Notes under the pieces: model-generated | Told to the model about the DNA's origin: nothing | Databases searched by the model: none | Seen by the model: only the letters and a program-made list of their open reading frames with translations | Assembly (NCBI GenBank): GCA_964474695.1 | Contig: CAYYTK010000030.1 | Location: 1-64,000, forward strand | Direction of reading: 5' to 3' | DNA from: DAOUBP01 sp964474695 | Lineage (GTDB): Bacteria > Chloroflexota > Anaerolineae > CG2-30-64-16 | DNA length: 64,000 bases | Shown: positions 17,232 through 25,055 of the stretch, piece after piece | Layout: each line of letters starts with the position of its first letter | Position numbering within the stretch: the first letter of the stretch is position 1 | Program-made: the position numbers and the translations under genes

Positions 17232-18665
17232 CTAGCCGAGTTTGAATGTCCGCCGTCCGAGGCCGTTGGCCAGGTCAGGCGCCATTTCGGCGGCATCGCT
17301 CATGTCGATCAGCCCGCGCACGACCAGGCCGGCCAGCCAGTTGGCCGACGCGCGGCGCCAGACATCGTGCCGAGCCGGGATCGAGACGAAAGCCCGCGTG
17401 TCGTCGATGAAGCCGATGGTGTTGTAGAGGCCGGCGGTCTCCATCACCTGGTCGAAGTAGCGCGCCATGCCGTTCAGGCTGTCCTGGAACCACCAGGGCG
17501 GCCCCAGCTTGAGCGCAGGGTAATGCCCGGCCAGCGGCGCCATCTCGCGCGAGTAGCCGGTTTCGTCCATGGTGAAGAGCAGCATCGTGAACCGCGGGTC
17601 ATTGCCGAACGCATCGGTGATCGGCTTGATGTTCCGCACCCACTCGGTCTCCACCGGGATATCGTGGCCCTTGTCTGCGCCGAACCGCTCGAACACGAGC
17701 GGGTTATGGTTGCGGTAGCAGCCCGCATGGAATTGCATCACCAGCCCGTCCTCGACGCTCATGCGCGCCATTTCGTATGCCATATAGCCCGTGAAGCGCC
17801 GCGCATCCTCGGCTGTCGCCTTCCCGGACAGCGCGCGGGCGAAGATCGCCTCGGCATCGGCAGAGGACATGTTTTCAGTGTAGGGGGTCTCCACGCCGCT
17901 GTCGGTGGAGGTGGCGCCCACCGTCTTGAAAAAGGCGCGCCGCTCTTCGAGCGCAGTGACGAGTGCCTTAGCGGTGGTGATCTCCCGGCCGACGACCGCG
18001 CTCAAGACGTCGAGGTTCGCCTTCCAGGCCGGCAGCGCCAGGTTCGTCACTGCATCGGGCCGGAAGGTCGGCCGGACGACCCCCTTCCACCCCGATTCCT
18101 TGATCTTCTTGTGGTGCTCGAGCGAATCTGCGGCCCCATCGGTGGTGCACAGGACCTCGATCTTGAACCGCTCGAACAGTGCACGCGGACGGTATTCGGG
18201 GGTAGCCAGCTTGGCGGCCAGCTCATCGTAGGTTGCCTGGGCGGTCGCGCCGTTCAGCTTCTGCTTGATGCCGAAGATTTCGTACAGCTCGTGCGCCAGC
18301 CAAACGCCGCTGGGCGTGCCGCGGAAGAGGTAGAAGTGCTCGGCAAAGGTCTGCCAGATCTTCCGGTGATCGGCCTCGACCGGACCCCCATCCCGGGCGG
18401 ACTCCGTCCGCTTCGGGATGCCCAACGCCTCCAGGGGGACGCCCTGGGAGTAGAGCATGCGGAACACGTAGTGATCGGGGATGATGAACAGATCGGCAGG
18501 CGTGCCGAAGGTCGCGTTTTCATCGGCCAGCAGTGCGGGATCGACGTGGCCGTGCGGCGAGACGATGGGCAGGTCTGCAATGCTCTCGTAGAGCTCGCGC
18601 GCTACGCGGCGCTGCCCAGGGTCGGGCGAGAAGAAACGATCCGGAGACAAAAGCGGTTCTGGCAT
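17232..18665 (-). CDS. uxaC: Uronate isomerase
   Basis: Isomerises D-glucuronate to D-fructuronate (and galacturonate to tagaturonate). 477 aa, an amidohydrolase-fold enzyme. The metal-binding start motif is SPHGHVDP near residue 36. The FIIPDHYVFRMLYSQG block, the RPTFRPDA segment and the QFHAGCYRNHNP histidine region fit the family. GGGAGGA lies just before the ATG. It sits directly downstream of beta-glucuronidase, whose product it would use, and upstream of gluconokinase and fructuronate reductase. Confidence 0.94.
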   Translation of the reverse strand: MPEPLLSPDRFFSPDPGQRRVARELYESIADLPIVSPHGHVDPALLADENATFGTPADLFIIPDHYVFRMLYSQGVPLEALGIPKRTESARDGGPVEADHRKIWQTFAEHFYLFRGTPSGVWLAHELYEIFGIKQKLNGATAQATYDELAAKLATPEYRPRALFERFKIEVLCTTDGAADSLEHHKKIKESGWKGVVRPTFRPDAVTNLALPAWKANLDVLSAVVGREITTAKALVTALEERRAFFKTVGATSTDSGVETPYTENMSSADAEAIFARALSGKATAEDARRFTGYMAYEMARMSVEDGLVMQFHAGCYRNHNPLVFERFGADKGHDIPVETEWVRNIKPITDAFGNDPRFTMLLFTMDETGYSREMAPLAGHYPALKLGPPWWFQDSLNGMARYFDQVMETAGLYNTIGFIDDTRAFVSIPARHDVWRRASANWLAGLVVRGLIDMSDAAEMAPDLANGLGRRTFKLG

Positions 18666-18680
18666 GTGTCCTCCCTTTCA

Positions 18681-18778
18681 GGTAATCGGTAAGTTGGTAG
18701 ATTGGTACACTGGTAATTGGTGAGCGACGGGGCAGGTTTCCCAGTTTACCAAATTACCAATCTACCAATCTACCGATC
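18681..18778. repeat. Inverted octamer array between uidA and uxaC
   Basis: Left half: GGTAAGTT, GGTAGATT, GGTACACT, GGTAATT. Right half: TTTACCAAATTACCAATC and following units, the complementary sense. The right half ends at the uidA stop codon. The two halves could form a long imperfect hairpin in the mRNA. Confidence 0.8.
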
Positions 18779-20547
18779 TAGTTCACCCAAAACTCGCGCA
18801 GCACGTGCGCGGCCATCTTCGGCGTGCGGATGCGGGTGAAGATGCCCTTGTGGTTCAGCCCGCCGACCCGCATGATGCTCTGCACCGCGGCGAAATCTGC
18901 GAATTGCCACACCTGCATGCCCGCGACGAAGTGCCGCTCGGCCGCCGCTTCCAGGTGGAACCGGATATAGTCGGCCTGGTAGTCTTCCGTCCACATCACG
19001 TTGGGCTTGCCGTGGTACCCGGCGATGGTGTCCGCGCCGAACTCGGTCATAATGATCGGTTTGTGGAAGCGGTCCCAGACCTGATCCAGCTCCGCTTCGA
19101 GCTTTTGCCGGGCTTTGTCCAACTGGCCGCCGAGCGTGTACCAGCCCCAATAGCGGTTCATGCAGATGACATCGCACTGCTCCATCCAATTCTGCGGGCC
19201 GCCCATCACGGTCACGATCGTTACCAGGCGCGTCGGGTCCAGCTCGCGCACCCGGGCGATCTCCGTATCGAGGAACTGCTTGCCCGGCAGGTTGACATCT
19301 TCAATGGAGCGCTTGCTCTCGCCCAGGGCGCCGACGGCGAACCCCTTGGGCATCGGCTCGTTGGCCACACACCACATCACCACCGATGGATGGTTCTTGT
19401 CGCGAGCGATCATCTCCCCGATCTGCTGCAGGCACATGCGCAGCCGCTCGGCAGCGTTGGCCTCGTCGGCCATCTGCAAGCTGACGGCGGGGATCTCATC
19501 GATGATCAGGAAGCCCTCGCGGTCCGCCATCTGCATCTCTTCTTCGCTGTAGGGGTAGTGCGAGGTGCGGTAGGCGTTGGCGCCGACCCATTTCATGAGC
19601 TGGTAATCCTTGACCACCAACGGCAGGTTCAGGCCTTTGCCGCTGGCGACGAAGTCCTCGTGGCGGCCGAAACCGTTCAGCTTGACCGGTTGGCCGTTCA
19701 GCAGGATCTTGCCGCCGGTCACCGCGATGGTGCGGATGCCGACCTTGAGGCTGTAGGCATCGTTCTCAGTCCTGACGGTGAGATCATAAAGGTATGGGTC
19801 CTTGTCTGACCATAAATGGGCTTCAGGGACAGCCAGCGTCACCTCGGCGGCGCCGTCGGCGAAGGTCAGGTCCGCCACGATATCCGTCTCGCCGCCCTTC
19901 AGTTGCACGGAACCTGGGCCTGATAGGGCAGCATTCAGCTCAACCGTAACCTTAACCTCTGCTCTCGGCTCGATAGTCGTGGCGACGGTGACATCCGCGA
20001 TGTAGTTCTGCGGGACGCTGTAGAGCACCACCGGCCGGTGGATGCCGGCGAACGGGTAGAAGTCGTAGGTGGTCCGCGGGGTGCTGGCGAACATGCCCAT
20101 CTCATCGCCGGGCATATTGCCGGAGGGCACGCGTTCGGGCTTTAGCACGTTTTCGACGCTGATGGCGAGGACGTTCTCCTCGTCCCACTTGACCTGGTTG
20201 GTGATTTCGAAAGCAAAGGGGAGATGGCCACCCTCGTGCGAGCCGATTTTGACGCCGTTGAGATAAACGGTCCCCAAATAGACCGCCGAGCCGACGCGGA
20301 TGAACACACGCTGGCCCTGCCAGCACGACGGTATGTAGACCTTCTTGACGTACCAGGCGAGATCCAGGTAGCTGAAAAGATCATCGTACTGCTCGTTCCA
20401 ACTGCCGGGAACAGCCATCGGCCGGCCGCCGGTCAGGCCCTTAGCCCAGCCGCTGGCCTCCCCCACGCCATTGGGGTCGCATTTGAAGTCCCAGATGCCT
20501 GAGAGATCGAGCTTGTTGCGGACGTTGTTCTGGACCGGGTACAGCAT
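18778..20547 (-). CDS. uidA: Beta-glucuronidase, GH2 family
   Basis: Releases D-glucuronate from beta-glucuronides. About 589 aa: N-terminal jelly-roll sugar-binding domain, immunoglobulin-like domain, then TIM barrel. Acid/base Glu397 lies in VMWCVANEP and nucleophile Glu502 in IIMTEFGAD. Near the C-terminus, GGLNHKGIFTR keeps the Asn-x-Lys pair that recognises the uronate carboxylate in true beta-glucuronidases, which argues against a galactosidase. No signal peptide is seen, so it acts in the cytoplasm on imported glucuronides. Two adjacent Met codons (20550, 20547) are possible starts; the second has better spacing from AGGAGG. Downstream of an MFS transporter and upstream of uxaC. Confidence 0.93.
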   Translation of the reverse strand: MLYPVQNNVRNKLDLSGIWDFKCDPNGVGEASGWAKGLTGGRPMAVPGSWNEQYDDLFSYLDLAWYVKKVYIPSCWQGQRVFIRVGSAVYLGTVYLNGVKIGSHEGGHLPFAFEITNQVKWDEENVLAISVENVLKPERVPSGNMPGDEMGMFASTPRTTYDFYPFAGIHRPVVLYSVPQNYIADVTVATTIEPRAEVKVTVELNAALSGPGSVQLKGGETDIVADLTFADGAAEVTLAVPEAHLWSDKDPYLYDLTVRTENDAYSLKVGIRTIAVTGGKILLNGQPVKLNGFGRHEDFVASGKGLNLPLVVKDYQLMKWVGANAYRTSHYPYSEEEMQMADREGFLIIDEIPAVSLQMADEANAAERLRMCLQQIGEMIARDKNHPSVVMWCVANEPMPKGFAVGALGESKRSIEDVNLPGKQFLDTEIARVRELDPTRLVTIVTVMGGPQNWMEQCDVICMNRYWGWYTLGGQLDKARQKLEAELDQVWDRFHKPIIMTEFGADTIAGYHGKPNVMWTEDYQADYIRFHLEAAAERHFVAGMQVWQFADFAAVQSIMRVGGLNHKGIFTRIRTPKMAAHVLREFWVN

Positions 20548-20550
20548 CAT

Positions 20551-20890
20551 TGCCTCCTAATGGATTGGTTGCAGGTTGCAGGGATAAGATTAAGGGTTAC
20601 TGATCGAATCTCAGGATCATCACGCCATTCACTATGAGACAAGCCGCTCACGCTTGGCGCAGTCACCCGAGTGGCTGCGCACGTGGGGGCCTGGGTGTTT
20701 GCGATTTAAGTGCGCCACTTCGTTTTTCAAACCGGGTTTCTTGAACGACCGCAGGTCGCAAAACCACGGTTTGGAAAACGAGGTTGCCGCTGCTTGTAGT
20801 CGGCGGGCGAGAACGGGTTTTGGTTTGGTAGGGGCGGGGAAACCCCCGCCCCTACGGGTCTTTCAACCCCGGTTTGGAAAACCTATGTCT
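20551..20890. other. Intergenic region between MFS gene and uidA, with two palindromes
   Basis: 340 bases without a convincing gene. It contains an imperfect CAAACCGGGTTT-type inverted repeat at about 20724-20780 and a GTAGGGG element at 20828-20855 (12-bp stem), followed by another CCGGTTTGGAAAACC piece. The 20556-20650 part may carry the uidA leader; I see no clear promoter. Confidence 0.6.
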
Positions 20891-22213
20891 TTACTTCAGC
20901 GTGCCGGCGGCACGCGCCGCCATGCGGGCCTTGCGCTTTGCCACGTCCTTGGGATACGTAAGGTAGAACAGGAACCAGAAGACGCCGTTGACCGCATACG
21001 GGATACAGAGCATGTAGAGGAAGACCTTGTCCAGGCTGCCCAGCGCAGTCGCCAGCGGCTTGATCAGCAGCAGGTAGATGGCCGTGATCGCGCCCTGGAT
21101 GAACGAGAAGAGCAGGGCGAAGGTGGTGGCCGCGTACTGCGGCTCCACAATCTGGCCGACCATCGGCAGCACCGCGCCCGAGAAGCCCCACGAGCCGATC
21201 AACCCGACCAGGAAGGCGATGATGTAAACCACGATCCCCTTGCCCCAGTCGATCTGCGTGAACAGGTAGGTCCCGATTGCCCAGCTAAACAGGTAGATCT
21301 GCATGAACATGACGCGGCCCTTATCCCCGAACTTCTTCTGGAAAAGGTCGCCGAGGGTGCCGCCGGTGAAGCCGCCCACCGCCCAGCCGCCCATGAAGGC
21401 CGTGTAGAGGACGGCCGCTGCGGCAGTTTCCCACCCGCGCACCTTCACGAAGTAGGTGACCATGAAGGCGAAGAACACCATCGAGGTGACGAAGAGCAGC
21501 ATGACCGCCAGGAGCCAGAACGTCGGGATCTTGACGATCTCTTTGATGTCGGAGAGCTTGAACTTGCCGGCGTCCGGGTCGCCAGCCACGATGCGGCGGG
21601 GCGGCTCCTTGAGGAAGACCTGGAGCAAGAGGCCGCTCAGGACGCTGAGGCCGCCCATGATGTACATACCGATGCGCCAGCCGTTTTCCGGCGTGGGCCA
21701 CGTGGAGAGCCGGCCGATGAGGGGGGTCAAGACGAGGCCGGCGGCTACGCCGATGGTGCGGAGGGTGCCGTAAGCCTTGCCGCGCTCGTCTTCATCGAAC
21801 ATGTCCACCATGAGGCCGTTCTGGATGGGTTCCGCGGCCACGGTGCCGATGACGCCGATGGTATAGAGGATCAACAACTCGGTGAAGTTCCGAGCAAAGC
21901 CGGCGGCCGCGGTCCAGAGGCCCCAGAAGCCGGTCATCCAGACCAGGATCTTTTTGCGGCCGAACTTGTCGCCGGCGATGGCCCACAGCGTGCCGAAGAG
22001 CATGCGGGCCCATTTGCTGATGCTGGACAGGGTGCCCAGTGCGCCGATATCCAGCCCCAAGGCCTTGCTGATCACGGGGAACAGGGTGTTGATCAGGCCG
22101 CCTTCCATGCTGTCACTCATCGTGCCAACGGCGAAAGCGAACATTGCCCCCGGGCGCGTCTTTTTGTACTCCGGGGTGAGAATGGAGGTTGGTGCTTGTA
22201 CTTCTTCTGCCAT
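20891..22213 (-). CDS. MFS transporter, probable glucuronide/hexuronate importer
   Basis: About 440 aa with twelve predicted membrane spans. The MFS loop 2-3 motif is GDKFGRKK and there is a central cytoplasmic loop (FLKEPPRRIVAGDPDAGKFK). The first helix starts with GAMFAFAVGTMSDSMEGGLINTLF. The ATG at 22213 is preferred over an in-frame GTG at 22222, because AGGA lies seven to eight bases before the ATG but abuts the GTG. Its place directly upstream of uidA and behind a ROK repressor suggests uptake of a glucuronide or glucuronate. The substrate is inferred from context only. Confidence 0.85.
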   Translation of the reverse strand: MAEEVQAPTSILTPEYKKTRPGAMFAFAVGTMSDSMEGGLINTLFPVISKALGLDIGALGTLSSISKWARMLFGTLWAIAGDKFGRKKILVWMTGFWGLWTAAAGFARNFTELLILYTIGVIGTVAAEPIQNGLMVDMFDEDERGKAYGTLRTIGVAAGLVLTPLIGRLSTWPTPENGWRIGMYIMGGLSVLSGLLLQVFLKEPPRRIVAGDPDAGKFKLSDIKEIVKIPTFWLLAVMLLFVTSMVFFAFMVTYFVKVRGWETAAAAVLYTAFMGGWAVGGFTGGTLGDLFQKKFGDKGRVMFMQIYLFSWAIGTYLFTQIDWGKGIVVYIIAFLVGLIGSWGFSGAVLPMVGQIVEPQYAATTFALLFSFIQGAITAIYLLLIKPLATALGSLDKVFLYMLCIPYAVNGVFWFLFYLTYPKDVAKRKARMAARAAGTLK

Positions 22214-22292
22214 GAGATACACTCCTAAGGGCTTGAGTTTATGTGGTCAAGCGGAAAACCCACTTGCCGACAACGATGAAAAAGCGTGCGTC

Positions 22293-23564
22293 CTAGACCG
22301 CAACCGCAGGTGGCGTCCGCAAGAACTCGTCCACCAGCAGCATGGCCACGCCCAACATACAGGCTTCAGGGCCGTGCGCCGCATAGACGATGGCCGGGGG
22401 TGTCACCCCCCGATGGGCCAGTTGCTGGCGGACGGCCGCCGGTATATCGAATTCCGGCATACAGATCATGGTTTGCATACGCGATTTATAGGGCGGTGGG
22501 AGGGCCGCGTTGGCAAAGCCGATCACCACCAGCTCCGGATCGAAAAGACGCACAAGGTTGGCGATGCCGAGCGCATGATTCATGATCACTGTGCTGGCTA
22601 CCTCCAGCGCAAGCGCATCGCGTTCTACCGCTGCCTGATGGATGGTCCGGTGGTCGAGTGCGTTGTCGCTCGACCCAACCTGGCCTTGCAGCGAGCTGGC
22701 CTCGCCCCGTATCAACCGTTGGCTGGCCAGATCAACTTCGCGATCGACATCCACCATGGCCTGCCAGCAGCCCCGCTGGCCGCACGAACACGGCGGGCCG
22801 TTGGGGTCGAGGATCATGTGGCCGGCGTCCACCGCCATCCCGCGAATGCCTCGATACGGAGAACCTTCGTTGATCATCGCGGCCTCGACACTGGACCGCA
22901 CATCCGTGCCGATATTGACGTAGATGAAGCTGTCGGCGTTCTGTGCGTTGCCGTTGATGGACTCGGCCATCGCCGCAGCCCTGGCTTTGTTCTCGACGCT
23001 CACCGTCAGAGAAAACCGTTGCTCCCAGATCTGTTTGAGATGCACCTCCTTCCAGCCTAGCGCTGGCGCATCAACGCGACCATCCTCACCGGGGTATACG
23101 ATGCCGGGAATCCCAACCCCGATGCCCAGCAGGGGGATGCCGTAGTCGCGAGCCTGTTGGATGGCTTCGGCAATCAAGGTTTCGGCCTGCGCAAGGACGG
23201 CTTTTTGGCTGCTGCCAACGGCTGTCAAGACGCTGTTTTGCCACAGCGTCTGTCCGCAGAGATTGGTCAGGATTGCTGCGGAGTAGTTGGTGCTGATCTC
23301 CACCCCGATCGCACAACGTGCCAACGGGTTGAGTTCCAGCAAGTAACCGGGACGTCCAAGGCCAGTGTGGTCCTGCCCAGCCTCCTGAATGAGATCGAGG
23401 GCGCGTAAATCGCCACAGATGGCCGAGACTGTTGCCTTGGTCAGGCCGTTGCGCTGCGCCAGCATCGCCTTGGAGAGCGGCGCATGGCGCCAAAGATCGC
23501 GTAAGAGAGTAGAGGTATTCTGCTGGCGAGCTTCTCTCTGCTGTGAGTATGGCGTCTTGGGCAT
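22293..23564 (-). CDS. ROK-family transcriptional regulator
   Basis: 423 aa. The N-terminal winged helix-turn-helix spans about residues 25-75 (PLSKAMLAQRNGLTKATVSAICGDL). The ROK sugar-kinase fold follows, with the zinc site CSCGQRGCW and the VDAGHMILDP strand. The ATP-binding DxGxT motif of active kinases is not evident (VEISTNYSAA instead), as expected for a repressor. It lies between the orphan binding protein and the MFS transporter. A ROK/XylR-like operator over the promoter at 29.9 kb is a likely target. The inducer is unknown; glucuronate or a GH3 product is plausible. The ribosome-binding site is weak. Confidence 0.9.
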   Translation of the reverse strand: MPKTPYSQQREARQQNTSTLLRDLWRHAPLSKAMLAQRNGLTKATVSAICGDLRALDLIQEAGQDHTGLGRPGYLLELNPLARCAIGVEISTNYSAAILTNLCGQTLWQNSVLTAVGSSQKAVLAQAETLIAEAIQQARDYGIPLLGIGVGIPGIVYPGEDGRVDAPALGWKEVHLKQIWEQRFSLTVSVENKARAAAMAESINGNAQNADSFIYVNIGTDVRSSVEAAMINEGSPYRGIRGMAVDAGHMILDPNGPPCSCGQRGCWQAMVDVDREVDLASQRLIRGEASSLQGQVGSSDNALDHRTIHQAAVERDALALEVASTVIMNHALGIANLVRLFDPELVVIGFANAALPPPYKSRMQTMICMPEFDIPAAVRQQLAHRGVTPPAIVYAAHGPEACMLGVAMLLVDEFLRTPPAVAV

Positions 23565-23678
23565 TGATAACCTGCTTTGTGCGGTAACCAGATCTCACAT
23601 CTCTACGCACATCAACGGGGCCACCGTTCGTGGCCTGCTGTTTGCGGCCCAATAGTGGGCCCTACTGTTCGGGCTGCG

Positions 23679-24920
23679 TTACGGCTGGGCGTTCGCAAAC
23701 CAGACGAACTTGCCATCCTTGATCTGTAAGACCACAGCGCTCTTGGCCGGGTCGCCGGTGCCGGTCTGGAATCTGATGGGCCCCGTCACGCCGTCGATGG
23801 ATGCTCTGGCCAGGTTGTCGCGCACGGCCTCGCGGTCGACTTTCGCCGCGCCTTGCAGCGCCGAGAACAGCAGTTGGAAGGAATCATAGGTCAAGGCAGC
23901 CACGTCATCTGGGATGGCGCCGTACGCGGCCTGATAGGCCTCAATGAACTTGGTGGCCACCGGTGAGGGTTTGTCGGCAGCATAGTGGGCGGTGAAGTAG
24001 TACCCTTCGCAGTCAGCCCCACATTGTCTCAGCAAGTTCACGCTGTTCCACCCGTCGCCACCCAGGAAAGCCGCGGTGACGCCCAGGGCTTTTGCCTGCT
24101 GAATCTGCAGCGGCGCCTCGTTGGCGTAGTTGGGCAGGAATATCACGTCCGGGTTGGCTGCCTTGATCCGGGTGAGTTGGGCCGTGAAGTTCTGATCGCC
24201 GGTGTGGAAGCTTTCGAAAGCGACTATCTGGCCGTTGCCGACGGACCGAATCTCGCCCACAGGCGCGCCGTCGAGGCCCATGAAGATGACCGCGTCGCCG
24301 GTGCCCGTGGTGAAGGACGCTTTGAACTGCTCAGCGAGGATCCTGTTATAGGCCGAGTCGGTGTCGTAGAGCACAGCCGCTCTTTTCGCCCCCAGTTTAC
24401 TCCAGGCAAAGGCGGCAGCCGCACGGCCCTGGAAATCGTCAGTGAACGCGGCGCGGAACACGTATTTCTTGGGCGCATTGGTCTCGGTATCCAGGGTAGT
24501 CTCGGGACTCGTCGACCACGGGCTGATCAGCACGGTCTTGGTGTTCTCCGCGATCCAGGAAGCCGGAATAGCCAAGCGGCTGGCGTTCGGCCCGACGACG
24601 GCCACGACGTTATCCAGGGTGATGAGCTTCTGCGCAGCGGCGATCGTTTGCTCCTCTTTGCTGGCGTTGTCTGCGACGATCAGCTCGATCGGGTATTTCT
24701 TCATGCTGATTTCCAGACCGCCGGCGTCGTTGATCTCCTTGACCGCGAGCTCGGCCGCATTTTTGCACGATGCTCCCACGACGGACTGATCACCGGTCAG
24801 CTCGGCAATCACGCCGACCTTGATGGCCTTCGGCGGCTCAGCTTGTTGCGCGGTGCAGCCTGCCAGCACCAGGCTGACGAAAGCTATCAACACTGCCGAA
24901 ACAAGGTGCGTTTTTCTCAT
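23679..24920 (-). CDS. Branched-chain amino-acid type ABC substrate-binding lipoprotein (orphan)
   Basis: 413 aa. Signal peptide with lipobox LVLAGC (Cys at about 22), then a periplasmic-binding fold of the LivJ type: IKVGVIAELTGDQSVVG, the VVGPNASRLAIP loop, and a GDGWNS segment. The ligand is unknown; such proteins bind amino acids, amides, sugars or other small molecules. AGGAGGAG lies before the ATG. No LivHMGF permease or ATPase genes are near, so it is an orphan here, possibly serving as sensor or partner of a distant transporter. Confidence 0.88.
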   Translation of the reverse strand: MRKTHLVSAVLIAFVSLVLAGCTAQQAEPPKAIKVGVIAELTGDQSVVGASCKNAAELAVKEINDAGGLEISMKKYPIELIVADNASKEEQTIAAAQKLITLDNVVAVVGPNASRLAIPASWIAENTKTVLISPWSTSPETTLDTETNAPKKYVFRAAFTDDFQGRAAAAFAWSKLGAKRAAVLYDTDSAYNRILAEQFKASFTTGTGDAVIFMGLDGAPVGEIRSVGNGQIVAFESFHTGDQNFTAQLTRIKAANPDVIFLPNYANEAPLQIQQAKALGVTAAFLGGDGWNSVNLLRQCGADCEGYYFTAHYAADKPSPVATKFIEAYQAAYGAIPDDVAALTYDSFQLLFSALQGAAKVDREAVRDNLARASIDGVTGPIRFQTGTGDPAKSAVVLQIKDGKFVWFANAQP

Positions 24921-24966
24921 GAATCTCCTCCTTGACCGGACATCCCTGGAGAAGTAGCCTGGATTC

Positions 24967-25015
24967 GAGGCTTTAGCCGGTCTGCTGTCTGATGCAAGAG
25001 ACCGGCTGAAGCCTC
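24967..25015. repeat. GAGGCTT..AGCCGGTCT palindromic element
   Basis: Arms GAGGCTTTAGCCGGTCT (24967-24983) and AGACCGGCTGAAGCCTC (24999-25015) pair with one mismatch. Intergenic, between GH3 and the binding-protein gene. A separate palindrome family from the others. Confidence 0.75.
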
Positions 25016-25055
25016 TACTCCGGACCGCACCAGTTTACCAAGCTACCAGCCCCAA

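Noticed and set aside
17043..18692. 549-codon plus-strand ORF opposite uxaC
   Set aside because: Shadow of uronate isomerase in a GC-rich frame.
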